From positions 19,413,130-19,477,129 of the forward strand of contig OY986440.1 in NCBI GenBank assembly GCA_963920525.1: a stretch of 64,000 nucleotides of DNA, read 5' to 3'. Below the pieces are notes generated by a model. That model was given only the letters and a program-made list of their open reading frames with translations. It was not told the DNA's origin and did no database searches. The position numbers and the translations under genes are program-made. Origin of the DNA: Dichetophora obliterata. Its lineage: Eukaryota > Arthropoda > Insecta > Diptera > Sciomyzidae. Within the stretch, counting starts at the first letter, position 1. Every line of letters begins with the position of its first letter. This document shows, piece after piece, positions 11,893-22,974 of this stretch.

Positions 11893-12147
11893 GACAATTT
11901 AAATTGCTTTTAAACGAGGCTAGTGTTATGCCTTAACCTCAGTAAGGATTTCCAGCCCTTAGTTGTTCCTGTTCTTTAATTCCACATTTTCCACAATTTA
12001 GTTGTGGATTTTTAGTTTTCTATTATTCTTAAATGTAGGAAAGAACAAAGTAAGTGAAAAGAACCATTCCCGAACCCGGATTCGAACCAGGAACCTCTAG
12101 GTTGATAGTCTAGCGCACTCTCCACTGGACTGCAAGGGCCGACCAAA
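11893..12147 (-). mobile_element. tRNA-derived SINE, family 1, copy 1
   Basis: On the minus strand the head looks like a tRNA: an A-box-like GCAGTCCAGTGG, then a perfect box B GGTTCGAATCC (plus coordinates 12078-12088). About 150 bp downstream is AAGGCATAACACT, which recurs in the copy at 20588-20845. The anticodon arm pairs imperfectly and the acceptor stem does not close, so this is a SINE head rather than a working tRNA. Confidence 0.65.
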
Positions 12148-12272
12148 TGTTGCAGTAGATGACATGAATTTATTAAAAGGAAAGTGCATTAGCTATCCTA
12201 CATATTCTATTGTGAATGTGTGAAGCTATGATGCAGCAGATCCCAATAATCAATCAAGAGCTTTGTGCAGTA

Positions 12273-12720
12273 GGGGTTTTCGGACTATCCTACATGTAGG
12301 ATGGACATATAGGAGGGACTTAATTATTTTTTAGCGTTCAAGAAGATAGCATCGTGCAATGGCAAAAGAATTTCTTGCTGTTTTATAATTTATGGAGTTT
12401 ACTTCTATAAAGTTTAATGAACTCCTTTCAAAAACAGTATGCGAACCACCTGCCATTTTTATATGTTAAACATTGCACTCTGTCAACGTTTTTCTTTATA
12501 TGTTTACTCCACGACGTTTGTTTTAAAATGAGAAAATGTATGAAATGTATGAAAAAATGCGAACGCACATACTAGATGTAGGATGGACCGCCACAAAAAA
12601 TCAAAAGTTTTTGATTTGCACCCTACATGTAGGACGGGCCGCAGTATTTGCTTTCACACATCCTACATGTCCATCCGACCTGTCAAATCCGTCCTACATG
12701 TAGGATAGTCCGAAACCCCC
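12273..12720. mobile_element. MITE with repeated TCCTACATGTAGGA palindromes
   Basis: The inverted ends read GGGG(T/G)TTTCGGACTATCC, followed directly by the perfect 14-bp palindrome TCCTACATGTAGGA. The flanks are TA on both sides (12271-12272, 12721-12722). The palindrome recurs in whole or part near 12288, 12565, 12620, 12658 and 12692. There is no coding sequence. The superfamily is unassigned; a TA target fits Tc1/mariner-like or related MITEs. Confidence 0.65.
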
Positions 12721-12989
12721 TATTAGCTATTTAAACAACAAAAGTAGCAAGGTTCCATTGAACGAGTTGAAAATTATCACAAGATGCCAATTGTTTTAAG
12801 TGTACATTTTAATTGAGAATTCAGACATGAATGTTCATAGGCACTTAAGGCAAGCCGGTAGTCTAGCGCTCAAAAATTTACGGTATTTTTAGGATTTTTT
12901 TAAAAAGTTAAAATATTGAACAGCGATATTTAAACTTGTAAGGTATTAAGGCTGTAACACTCATGCATCATAAACAAAAGTTATTATAC

Positions 12990-13555
12990 CACCACGTTTA
13001 AAAAACGTAATGGGGGTATATTAATTTTGTCACTCCGTTTGTAACGCCGATAAAGAGGCGTGGCCGGTATAGAAAAGTATATATATTCCTGATCAGCATC
13101 ATCTCCTGAGTCGATTAAGCCATGTCCGTCTGTCTGTCCGTCTGTGTCCACGATAGCAGCCTTAATTTTTAAGCTATCATAACGAAATTCAAAATATAAA
13201 CTTTTTATACAAAAATGGAGGTCAAGTTCGAATCTGAGCAAAATCATATGAAAACCACGCCTACCTCCCATACAAAGTGACTTAACCAAAACGGTAAGAT
13301 CTCTTTAAATTCCACAAAAATCAATTTAATGACTTCAAATTTCGCACAGTGTCTTAAATATGTAATATTTATTTTGAGTATTAAATTTGTAAAAATCAGA
13401 TGAAAACCACACCTAGCTCCCATACAAAGGGACTTAACCAAAACGGGAAAATCTTTTTAAATATATTTAACAGTTTGCTTAAGACTTTATATATACTCTA
13501 AATCGGCCGTGGGGGTATTTTAACTTCGGCTCAGTCGAAGATAATTCCTTACTAG
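12990..13555 (+). mobile_element. family R repeat, Helitron-like, copy (plus)
   Basis: The 3' end shows Helitron hallmarks: a stem-loop CTTCG/CGAAG with a 7-base loop (13525-13541), 11 bases, then CTAG (13552-13555) and a T. The 5' part has ACGTTTAAAAAACGT and a GGGGGTATA block, then CACTCCGTTTGTAACGCC and a GTCTGTCTGTCC tract. Two TACCTCCCATACAAAG-type blocks follow. No Rep/helicase is encoded. The left limit is approximate. Confidence 0.6.
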
Positions 13556-14164
13556 TTTTTTAATTTAAAAAATTGTTGATCTTGTTAAAAATGGCGCTGA
13601 ATGAGACACTCTCAAAGAAATGGGGCATGGGCGGTGTTGTAGATTTTGACTTTTCCATTTATCTGAAAACTAAAAACCAAGAATATTATTAATCACTATG
13701 AGTGCAGCTTTGGCTGACGCTAGGAAAAAAAATATAACAAAGTGACAGAATGACGCGCTTTTGAAAATTAAGTTCTTAAAACAGCTTGTTTTCTACCGGT
13801 TATTAAATGTAAAATATACGATGTTTTTGAAATAAAACTCTGATTCTAGTTCCAGCGATAGCCACTGATGTTCTGAATAGTATATTTAGTTTCGAGATAA
13901 ATGAGTATAAAGATAATGAATGTAGACGAAACACTGTGACTCGACACCTTTTAAAACGGCTGTAGAAGTGAAAATAACGTCAGAAAGACTATACTTTTGA
14001 AACATGAAAAAAAAATTTAATAAAAATTTTAGGCCTTAAACAATGCCGGCTTGATAAATATAATTCGCGAATGATAAGCAATCCAAATACTTGCACAACA
14101 CGATCGGGACAACTATTGATGTAATATTTGCTAGAAATATCGATGACATTACATCTACATAATA
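13556..14164. other. no feature seen
   Basis: AT-rich DNA between a family R repeat and a Tc1-type foldback element. No open frame, terminal repeat or RNA-like fold stood out. Confidence 0.6.
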
Positions 14165-14166
14165 TA

Positions 14167-15032
14167 CAGTGATGTGCAAAGAAATAGGGACACCTGTATT
14201 TTTATACTAAAAGCTACATGAATTATATAAAAGGTGCCCCAGATATAGCATTAATTCCCTCGGGTGGAGATTCTCCTTAATTAGGCGACTAAGAAAATGC
14301 AAAGATGATGGTGACCCCTCCCCTCTTTAGCAGATAGAGAGGAAAAACTTAAAAATAGGTGTCATTACATTTTACTCCATATTTAATGTAATTCTTAACC
14401 GATCTCCAAAGTCAAGAGCATCTTGAAAAAGAGTACTAGTGACCTTCAAACCAATGCTACAAAAGCCGTTTTTTAATCGTACCACACTAAAAGCTAACTG
14501 TCTTACGTGTGGTAATTTAAAATGGAAAAGTAGTAATTTTTGCATTGAGTACTCAAGTAATATGGCAAGATCAAAAACCAAGTTAGTAGAACATTTTATT
14601 ATAAAAAGAAATTACATCACAAAAATTGTCAAAAAATGTATTCAAAATTCGAGATAATTATTATCAAAGTTTAATTCAAAATTTGTCTAGAATTTAGTTG
14701 CTCATAACTTTCTTAATTGTGACTTTATGCAAAATGTTTTATAAAAATCTTAATGTCAAATTGATTTTCTTCTCAACAAGTTGTAAACTTTGGAAATCGG
14801 CTATGAGATACATTAAATGTGGAGTAAAATGTAACGACACCTATTTTAAGTTTTTCCTCTTTAGCTCCAAAAGGGGGGAGGGGGTCACCCTCATCCTTGC
14901 ATTTCCTCACTCGTCTAATCAAGGAGAATTACTACCCAAGGGAGTTAATGCTATATCTGGGGCAACTTGTATATAATTCATGCAGCTTTGAATATAAAAA
15001 TACAGGTGTCCCTATTTCTTTGCACATCACTG
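14167..15032. mobile_element. Tc1/mariner-type foldback element, 866 bp
   Basis: Both ends begin CAGTGATGTGCAAAGAAATA, directly flanked by TA (14165-14166, 15033-15034). The inverted arms extend about 255 bp (14167-14422 against 14778-15032) with scattered differences. The CAGT start and TA target fit the Tc1 group. The central 350 bp has no transposase, so this is a non-autonomous element with long inverted repeats. Confidence 0.8.
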
Positions 15033-15243
15033 TACGTTTGATATCCCAGATATTTAAAATATTAAAATATCAGATATTTATAACTTCATTAACATTCATA
15101 AAAATAATTCAAAATTAATGTAAAATAATAATGTAAGGCGATACAATTTTCTGGTGGAAATATTATTTTTTAGTTAACATTATGTTTAAAATTTTTTATA
15201 TAAAAATTTTTCTATTAAAAAACCATTTAATTATCATACTTAT

Positions 15244-15343
15244 GAAACTGCGAAAAAGCTTCGCTTCTCTCGTGTGTCCAGTGACGCATCTGTTTTTTTT
15301 TCATACCTGATACTCCTAATTATCAGCGTTACAAACGGAGTGA
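15244..15343 (-). mobile_element. family R repeat, fragment split by a Helitron
   Basis: GCGTTACAAACGGAGTGA matches, in reverse, the 5' part of the R copy near 13036. It stops at the Helitron border, and R sequence resumes at 20200 with TAAAGTAAATATACCCC and GTGGGGGTATA. The R copy was therefore in place first, and the Helitron entered between its A (15343) and T (20200). Confidence 0.6.
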
Positions 15344-16480
15344 TCTATAGTAATAAAACTCATTTTCTGTTCTAAACAGTTCAACGGATTTTTCTCAAGC
15401 TAGGTACACATATTAAGTGCATCCCAACTTTAAATGTAACATACTTAGTTTTTGCCACGCCCCCCCTTAAAATTTTTCAACTAACGGTTATTTTTTTATT
15501 ATAATACTTTTTAGTATCGGAGTTTTTTGTGTATTTAATTTTAAACAATTTCTGTTATTTACACATTAAAAACACTCACAAAATTGTCACAATCACATTC
15601 AAAATTGTAGAAATTTTCAGTACAACGACTTTTTCATAAAACACCGTTACCTAAGAATGAGAAAAAAACGACAAGAAAATCAAAGTTTGGTCTTTCGATG
15701 CAAATATCTTCACTGTCCATTATATATTGCATTCAAGTTTTTTTGTTCAAAAGTTCAATAAAATCACTTCACAAAAATAGGTTGAACTGTACCGTTAAGT
15801 CAGTGTAACTATGTTTTTAATTATGTCAAAAAATGTCCAAAATATTGACTTTTTACTCAAACAATGGCCGCATTCTAGCCGAAAAAGTGCTCAAGTAGCG
15901 AAGTAGCATAAAATATTTTCGCTATATAAATTGTGACATCTCAAGGAACATGTTCTGTGAGAGCATACCATTCAGCCCGAAAGTTGTGGAACAGTTCTTT
16001 CCGCTGAATGCAGGCAATGACTCAGAAGTTGTTTTTATTGTAAAAATTAAATCGATTAAAAATTGCACATCTGACTACCTTTCATATAACATAGAATTTA
16101 TTTGCAAAAACTCTTCCAGCTAAGCTCAAAAATTATTTTACTGTTTTTGCCATCAAAACAACAAGGGGCTTTTGTGATTTTTTTTTCGCGAAATCTATTT
16201 GTTGCAAAATGCTATTTTTAAATTTTTTACAAAAAATTAAGTCTCAAAAATAACTTATGTAAAAAATGACCCCAATATCTCTTTCCAATCAAAAGTCATG
16301 GCTAAAAATCTATTTTTTCATACAGACATTAATAAAACTGAGTTTTGTTTTAAAATTCTCTATATATAGTTTGAACGTCCCCATTTATCTCTTAAGAATG
16401 CAGTTGTGTGTCTAGAGTAATTACGAATATTTTGGTTTGCATAACATCTTCCTTAAAGTAATCTACTTAGTTTTGTCCTC

Positions 16481-17046
16481 CCCACCCGCCGCCTGTTAAA
16501 TTTGTTTTGTTGTGATGGCTCTATTTTTTCTCACTATTTTGTCACCGTTGTCACTCAGTTCTTTATCAATGGCACTTTAAATGTTGTATATATATCACCA
16601 TTTTATCGAAAAGATGATTGTGAATAAGAATGCTGTAAAAGGTAATACTTTCATGTAATCAGTTTCAGCTATATGGCGATATAATAAAACATATGCGCAT
16701 CTGGTTAGCACAATTATTTCATTGGTTTTGATCTGTGCTTTAAATTCACAGATAGATGGCGCCGCATTTGTAAGTACTGTGGGTACAAACTATACACCTT
16801 GCGGTGAATAGCCGAATGATGTCTACCAAAATGTTCTTTAAATTTAACCCCACACGTTTGGGATTATAGACAGATGGCGCTATTTTCTGCTTACAGAAAA
16901 ATATATGATGTTCTTATGTAGCTAGCAGATAAGTTTTGCGAAATTTTTTGCGAAAATGCTATTGCTACCAAACTTTTAAAATGTCAAATAATGCACTACT
17001 GCCAGTTTTTCCAGTCGCTGCGTCATCTAGCCGCAATAACGGCTAA
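16481..17046. other. left part of the DNA inserted in the left Helitron
   Basis: This 0.57 kb is missing from the matching place in the right Helitron copy. It contains AGATAGATGGCGCC (16750) and AGACAGATGGCGCT (16869), a repeated motif. No gene is apparent. The counterpart on the other side of the Harbinger-like element is 19482-19632. Confidence 0.45.
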
Positions 17047-17699
17047 GGGCTCGTTTATAGTGGCGACTTGTTGCTTTGCAGAGCCGAACTGTAAGCGCGT
17101 CAAGCTAAAAGCTGCTGGTAGTTGTTGTTGCAGCAGGTTTTTTACTATTTTGTGTTTTTTTGTATATATTCCTTTTTTTTCAAGTGTCAAGTGTCAAAAG
17201 TCAAGTGATTTCGTGTGTGCTTTTTGCTTTCCTTAAACCAGTGGACAACAAGTGAAGATACGAAAATACGAAAAAACGATACTGAAACGCACTTTAAGCC
17301 ACTGTAAGTCGCTTTAAGTCACTTCAAGTCACCAGTTTGTTTCGACTTTTTTGCAACCGTTTTCCCCTTTTTTTTTAGTTTTCTTGTTGCTAGGTTTTTT
17401 TTTTAATTAGAATTTTTCTAAATAGATGAGCGTACAAAGAACGCACGTGCGTCAGCCGTTGACCCAAGACTAGTCGATTTTATTCTTCAGCTGAAAGGCA
17501 CTTCAAGCCGCTTCAAGTCACTTGTTTGACTTTTTGCAATTGTTTTCCGCTGTTTTTTATTGCGTTGTTGTTGGATTAGATTTTTTTAGATTTTTTTTTG
17601 CGGTTTTTTAAAAGCAGTAACTTAATTGATAATTTCATTCAGCTTTAATTTTATTTGATTTGATTTAAATTAACTATAATGTTTATTTATTTAAATATT

Positions 17700-17846
17700 T
17701 TATTTATTATGGCAATGTAATTTTTATTGTAATTTTTTCTTTTTTAATTTAAGTTTTTTAATATTGTTATAATATGTTCATTGATGTACTATAAAAGACT
17801 TAGTCTTATTGTACTAAACTAATTAATAATAATAATAATAATAATT
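17700..17846 (+). mobile_element. LINE 3' end with short TAA tail
   Basis: The sequence before the (TAA) run at 17824-17845 resembles the LINE end before the giant TAA tract at 62.3 kb: ATAAAAGACT, TAGTCTTATTGTACTA, then the TAA repeats. The inverted pair AAGAC/GTCTT forms a small hairpin at 17805-17817. Only the 3' end is recognisable, so this is a severely 5'-truncated copy inside the Harbinger-like element. Confidence 0.5.
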
Positions 17847-18217
17847 ACAATAAACAAATCTTATTTACGCTTTTGTACGAGGAAATGGGAGGGAAGAGCG
17901 CACATAAGAAAATTTGTTAACCTTTATTTGCAGTTGCTTATCGACGAATAGCTTAACCAGGTGGTTTGGCTTTTTTTACTATTTTTCTTATGTTTTCGGT
18001 ATGTAAGACATTTGCCCTTATTCGGACCTTACACGGTCAATCACTTCCCTACGCAAAAAGCAGAGTCAATTGCCCTTAAATGACTGGTCCCGTGACAGCT
18101 CGAAAGGATAGCTACCACAGGACAGGTCTGATACAACTCGTCACGGAACAGGTTTTGTGCCTGTTACGGGACAGATTTCATTTTTTTTTTTTTGAGATTT
18201 CATCATCAACCCCTGTT

Positions 18218-18500
18218 AAGGATAACGCCATGTAAGTGACCGGTCGGTTTCATATGTTGGTGGCAGAGTTGGGACAGGTCCCTATCCCTTGAGAACCTAT
18301 CACGTGGTAGGTTCTGAACCGGTTCTATTTTCGTCAAAACAGGTCACCAATCTACTCTTTTGGTCCGGTGACTGGACCGGTTCAAGGTAATGCAGCAAGT
18401 GGCAATTGGCCCCTGTCAATAACAACGCCATGTAAAAGTGACCGGTCGGTTTCATGTGTCCCCTTAGGGACCTTTCACTTGATTGGTTCAGAACCGGTTC
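18218..18500. repeat. degenerate direct repeat, about 110-bp unit, 200-bp offset
   Basis: Two units share AACGCCATGTAA, AGTGACCGGTCGGTTTCAT and GAACCGGTTC in the same order (from 18218 and from 18416). CCGGT and ACCGG are unusually frequent across both units and the spacer. A possible third, weaker set of ACGGGACAG motifs lies at 18080-18180. There is no credible coding frame. Confidence 0.5.
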
Positions 18501-18888
18501 CTTTCTCCAATTGAAATCAATCATTTATATGTGTTAGTAAATATTTGTTTGTATCCTTTAAAAAAACGACCAAAATATTATTATTTTGATATTTTGTCAA
18601 CACATGTAATTGATTGATACAAAATTAATGACCGTATAATAAGGTCTATATTACTGTTGCACTAAGCAACAAAGAAACAACTGAACGCAATTTCCTATTC
18701 TTGAGTGCTTCTTTCTTTTAATGTTGCTCTTCTTTGCTGCTAGCGTGTGTTGTAATTCAAGAAAATACGGGATATTTGCTTCCCATTGTTTTTTATACAA
18801 TCGATCGGGACGCTGGCAGCTCAAGTGTGCTGCAATTTGTTGTTTTTTACGTATATCACTATATTTTAGTAGAAAGGCAAATTCTGTA

Positions 18889-19012
18889 GCTGGAATGCAT
18901 AAAAGTGAGCATTTGCTCCGACACGATTTTTCAAGTAAAAAATTCATAAACTCTCTTGATTTTACTTGAAAAATCGAGTCGGAGCAAAAGCTCACTTTTA
19001 ATGCATTCCAGC
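18889..19012. repeat. long hairpin, arms about 50 bp
   Basis: The left arm starts TGGAATGCATAAAAGTGAGC and continues through GCTCCGAC and TTTTTCAAGTAAAA. The right arm is its reverse complement with a few changes, ending near 19012. The loop is about 20 bases. If transcribed it would give a nearly continuous duplex of some 50 bp. Confidence 0.7.
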
Positions 19013-20199
19013 CACTGTGTTTCGACAGCGTGCGTTGGAATTCGAGGAATTCAGTTTGCTTATACTCATTCGCTTCATATTTTAATGTTACTGTTTTCCA
19101 AGTGTGCTTGAGTTATTGTTTTTAGCGTGTACTCATTGCGTGAGTCAAGTCGAAATAGGTTCATCCGATTAACAAATGAGAAAAACGAAAGCTTTGTTAT
19201 TTTCAACAACTTTTTTTGATCCTAAGAAAAAACGAAGAGAAGGCGCAACAGCAAAAACAAAAAATATATTAAAGTATTTTATTGGAGTTTTCCTTGTTGA
19301 TTTTTTTTTAAGTTATTTAATGAAAATAGTAATTCGTGTAAAATAAAACTAAACACACGCAAACCGTGCGCGCGAGCTAGAAAGCAACAATCGGTATAAG
19401 AAATAGCGCACAAGTCGCTCTAAGCTGCTTGTTCGGTTCGGTTCGGCAAAGCAACAAGTCGCCACTATAAACGCGCCCTAAGTGTTGTCTACATTTACAG
19501 TTGCGCTTTCAACACTTAAAAACATAGAATTGGATCGATTTAAATGTCCAGCTCACTTGCTGGATTATTTGTTGTTTTTGCGTTGCTTGCTAATGCGATG
19601 ATATGATCCTGATCTCCCATGAAAAAAAACGCAGCTAATATAAATTTTAGTACAATCATTTTTAGTGCAACGAATTTTTCATAAAAAATTGATAGCTAAT
19701 AATGAGAAAAAAATTTTATGAGAATCAAAGTTTTTACTTTTAATGCGAATATCTCCGCTGTTTTTAATATATTTCATTAAATTTTTTTTTTTTAAAAAGT
19801 TCAATATATTTTTTAATATAAATTTTTGCTTAGATGCTAAAATGTCCATATCTCAAGAACCCATTGAGGTCCACCATAATTTTTATATTGTTGAAAAGGT
19901 TATTTTGCTAGCTTTAAGATTAAGTAAATATAAAAATTATTTTTAATTTTTAAAATATGTTTTTCGTACCCCTTCTTTTAATTCAATTAGCTCACCGTAA
20001 GAGATGGAACCACCAACTACAAACATTTTCCAAAACTTTTTTGGATTAAAGTTCGTTCAATTACCTTTCTAACGGTAGCTTAAGAATAAAATTCAACATG
20101 CTTTCCATTATTCCAGAATTCAAAAAATATTTAATCGAGAAGTGTATATTAAAATGTTTATATAAATGACTCTCGAGTAACACCGGGTATATCAGCTAG

Positions 20200-20245
20200 T
20201 AAAGTAAATATACCCCTTACGCAGTACGCGTGGGGGTATAAAAAT
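20200..20245 (-). mobile_element. family R repeat, second part of the split copy
   Basis: TAAATATACCCC and GTGGGGGTATA match the inverse of the R terminus near 13005-13025. Together with 15244-15343 they form one R copy broken by the Helitron. Confidence 0.5.
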
Positions 20246-20433
20246 GTAAGAATTTTTAAGGTGAGTTAAAATTTTTGGCCAGTAGTATTTATATTGCTAT
20301 GTCCATATCGTAGCTATATTGCTATTTTTATCTAACTTGCTATTTCTATCACCAAGTATCAACAGGTTTTGCCACGTACAAGCTATAGAAACACAGCTAA
20401 AGACCCAATTTACAATTGTTAATGTTAAACTTA

Positions 20434-20466
20434 GAATAGGTTAGGTAAGGTTAGGTTAGGTTAAGG
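20434..20466. repeat. short (AGGTT)n tract
   Basis: About six imperfect AGGTT/AGGTAAGGTT units, followed by AAGGTGGCGGC. Short tracts of this type are a common interspersed repeat start in flies. Confidence 0.6.
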
Positions 20467-20587
20467 TGGCGGCAGATCTTTAGACCAGCCCACTTAGACC
20501 ATATTATTGGTCCGTTATGATATCACAGGGAGTAATCAAGTGAAACTTTTATGTAGGATGTCTGAATGTGGCAGAAGCTGTAGAAAC

Positions 20588-20845
20588 AATTTATGTTAAA
20601 TCTGAAGCAAGTGTTATGCCTTGACGTCAGTCAAATCAAGTTACTAAGCGTTCCTCTCCACAAACTTTTCTTACCACCACCAACCAACTACAACTTTTCG
20701 TCGTAAATTGATGTGTTTGAAAGTTATTTTGATTAGAAGTAAGGAAAGAAAGGTTATAACGTAAGACCATGGCACGGCCAGGATTCGAACCTGGGACCCC
20801 TGAGCTCCAGTCAAACGCACTACCACTAGACTATTGAGGTCGCAA
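20588..20845 (-). mobile_element. tRNA-derived SINE, family 1, copy 2
   Basis: On the minus strand: GCGACCTCAATAG, A-box-like TAGTCTAGTGGTAG, box B GGTTCGAATCC (plus 20781-20791), a body, then AAGGCATAACACTTGC shared with the copy at 11893-12147. The tRNA-like part is more regular than in copy 1, but the body and shared tail identify it as a SINE rather than a free-standing tRNA gene. Confidence 0.7.
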
Positions 20846-21149
20846 AAAAAAAACTTAGACTAAAACTGTTAAACTATTAAACTAATAATGTTAAAATAAG
20901 GACAATTCTGGAAAACACTATCGAAGAATCTGAAAAAACTCCAAGATTAAAGAGATCAAATCTGACTTGATGGGTGTCAAGATGTGATCCTGTAGGCTAT
21001 TTTCATTAATTATTACCACCTACGTCTACGAAACTCTGGATAAATCAAGAAACTCCGAAAGTTACGCAAAAAAATTTGGAAAATGCTACTGATTTCGAAT
21101 TTTTGAGAAGTTTACAGTTCTATCTATTTGCTTTAGCAACTTCTCTATC

Positions 21150-21270
21150 TTTGAATATGGTCCTAGCTATGGATCTCGACAAAGGCAGACAGAAAATGAT
21201 CAAGAATATATGTACATTTCTCTGCCTTTTGCGCCTCCTTTATAGGCGTTGCAAACGCAGTGACAAAGTT
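21150..21270 (-). mobile_element. family R repeat fragment
   Basis: GGCGTTGCAAACGCAGTGACAAA (first 20 bases compared) corresponds to the inverted GTCACTCCGTTTGTAACGCC block of R near 13030. The upstream GATCTCGACAAAGGCAGACAG parallels the GTCTG-rich part. Both limits are approximate. Confidence 0.45.
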
Positions 21271-21300
21271 ATTGTTATTAGGAACCAAGGAACAATTTAA

Positions 21301-22204
21301 TGAATCAAGGGAATAAACAAAAAGTAGAGAAAAATCAATTACTCCCCTGACTTGAGGCTAATTTAAAAATAGCTCATTAATAAAACTTAGCTTTAATTAA
21401 GTAGGTAGACTGTCTGATAAAGAAAACCAAACGAAATGAAAAAATTTACTAAAATTAGCTTTAGAGCTAAGTTTTATTTTCTCCAGCGTCGAAACGTCAA
21501 AAGTCGTTCTTTTGAAAATCTTAAAAAACCAACCCAAAAATAACCAACAACAACCACTATTAATGGCAAGCAAAAAGCATAAATAATAATACATACCAAC
21601 AACATTGATGGCGTAAAAAAACAAAGGAAAAAACCGCATCTTCACATTTACTGCGCAAAGCAGATAACAAGCCATAATACATGGAAATCAGCATTTTTCT
21701 AGTTAGAAGATGATAAATGATAAAAAGTGATAAATGGCGCTTTATGCGGATTGATTAACACAATTCGACAAAAAGCATGAACATAACAAAATTAAAGATT
21801 AGAAAAAGAACAACATCAATCCAAGAGCATAATACCAAGAGCCGAGTGGGCTGTAATACAAGAAGGCACAGTAGGTCAAAATGCTAAATTCCTACAACAC
21901 AAAAACAACTTTCGAAAAGCCAAAGAATAGTTGTATGCCAATAATTTGGGAAAACAATCGTAACCGAAGCAAACCTCAGAGTTTAAAAACTGAAATGCAA
22001 AGCGATGGTCCTCCATCGACTAGGCAATCTTCCTTTTCGTTGCGTCGAATCCGTCATGACGTGGCACCCCAGTCACAGTTCTATCTTGCTATTTTGTACC
22101 AGTGATTTGACAAGTGCGTGAAGATAAAGTCGTCAATCCGACTCTAACTTAGCAAAGACTCAAACCAAAATTTTTGATCCGCAAAAAGTTAAATTCGTAC
22201 TTTT
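21301..22204. other. no gene recognised
   Basis: A 74-codon open frame at 21881-22105 has no recognisable domain, no splice context and no homologue that I know. Nearby GATAAATG(A/G)TAAAAAGTGATAAATG is a small repeat. I see no terminal repeats bounding the stretch. Confidence 0.5.
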
Positions 22205-22330
22205 TGCTAAGTTTTGCTTAAATTAATAATATTAAAATATTTCTCTTAGACAATATCATAAAATAATAAGTTTATAACAAGTTTTAATTTTTGGTCATGG
22301 TAGACTTTTCTGTGGAAATGTGCATATATA
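22205..22330 (-). repeat. repeat X, copy 1
   Basis: The reverse complement of this segment matches 29050-29165 (shared blocks ACTTTTCTGTGGAAATG-like and AATATTTCTCTTAGACAATATCAT-like). The second copy begins where hAT-1 copy 2 breaks off, so X may be an unrecognised element or part of one. Confidence 0.5.
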
Positions 22331-22539
22331 AGTAAATTACCAAATTTTAGCAATAAGTAAATAGGATAAGTAGTTTAAAATTATTTTTACTCTGTGGTGA
22401 TTTTGAAATCGGTTTGTTAAAAATTTTTTATCGTTAATTTACTAAAAAAATGGTTTTTTAGAGGGCTTGGTTTGGCACCCCACTGTGCGATGTTAGAATA
22501 CCCCCTCAGCTGCATATTTAAAAGGTTCTATAATTTTGA

Positions 22540-22974
22540 TGATGTGATTTTGTGAAGTAAGGGCTTGGTTTTCTTGCAATATTTCTAATTATCAAATTTT
22601 AAAAATGTTTAAGATATCTAATCTTATACACATGTAAAATATCGTATTAAGGCGGATTCACTGATCACCTTCAGCATGTTTTGCAAGTTTTTTTATATGA
22701 AGTTTCCTCTCAGAGAAAGAACTTGCTGCACGCTCTTCAACTTGATTAAGATTAATTTAATTTACACAAAAGGCTATCAGTGCTGAAGGCTATCAGTGAG
22801 TCTAGTTTTAATGTATTGAAAATTGTGGATTTTTTGAAGATCTAACTTTCTTTGATGACGTCACATTGCATAGTAGTTAGCTGGATTTTTTATTTGATTA
22901 TGCCAAATTTTAAACTTAGATTGCATATTAATAACCAAAATTTTTAATGTACAGTTTTTAATTTTAAGTTCATA
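22540..22974 (-). mobile_element. family R repeat split by the right Helitron (left piece)
   Basis: GATGACGTCAC-containing blocks parallel those near 10728 in the minus-strand R copy. The sequence stops at the Helitron 3' CTAG and resumes at 26155 with TTTGTATGGGAGGTAGGCA to about 26345. A small MITE (22651-22805) sits inside. Confidence 0.5.
22651..22805. mobile_element. small MITE, about 155 bp
   Basis: The left end has TCACTGATCACCTTCAGCA and the right end has the reverse complement TGCTGAAGGCTATCAGTGA. The outer few bases pair less well and no target duplication is clear. It lies in a family R repeat. Confidence 0.4.

Larger units (their letters stand above)
17047..19478. mobile_element. 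PIF/Harbinger-like element, non-autonomous, 2.43 kb
   Basis: The ends are inverted GGGC(T/G)CGTTTATAGTGGCG, and the repeat continues through ACTTGTTGCTTTGC. It is flanked by TAA on both sides (17044-17046, 19479-19481). A GGGC terminus and 3-bp TAA duplication fit PIF/Harbinger. A 10-bp-period array (TTTAAGTCAC-like units) lies at 17290-17333 and again near 17500. The interior holds a LINE 3' end, a tandem duplication and a hairpin. No transposase is recognised. Confidence 0.75.
15344..20199 (+). mobile_element. Helitron, left copy (plus), interrupted
   Basis: The 5' end is TCTATAGTAATAAAACTC preceded by A. The 3' end is CACCGGGTATATCAG then CTAG followed by T. The stretches 15344-16480 and 19633-20199 match, in order, the reverse complement of the copy at 22975-26154. 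A 4-bp stem with one G.T pair (CTCG/CGGG) stands 8 bases before CTAG. DNA at about 16481-19632, absent from the other copy, is a later insertion and includes the element at 17047-19478. No Rep/helicase frame is seen. Confidence 0.75.

Noticed and set aside
12066..12147. A functional tRNA gene
   Set aside because: The anticodon stem has a mismatch and the acceptor arms do not pair; the downstream SINE body is present.
13036..13441. Minus-strand frames of 65-101 codons repeating MVKSLCMG
   Set aside because: The repeated peptide comes from the repeated CTCCCATACAAAG blocks of family R, which are non-coding.
20434..20466. Interstitial insect telomere repeat (TTAGG)n
   Set aside because: Short, imperfect, and of a type common as an interspersed repeat in flies, which lack TTAGG telomeres; no further telomeric feature is present.
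20781..20843. A functional tRNA gene
   Set aside because: Good A and B boxes, but the downstream body and tail are shared with another copy, which identifies a SINE; the acceptor stem is not convincing.
21881..22105. 74-codon plus-strand gene
   Set aside because: No domain, no splice context, and AT-rich neutral-looking surroundings.
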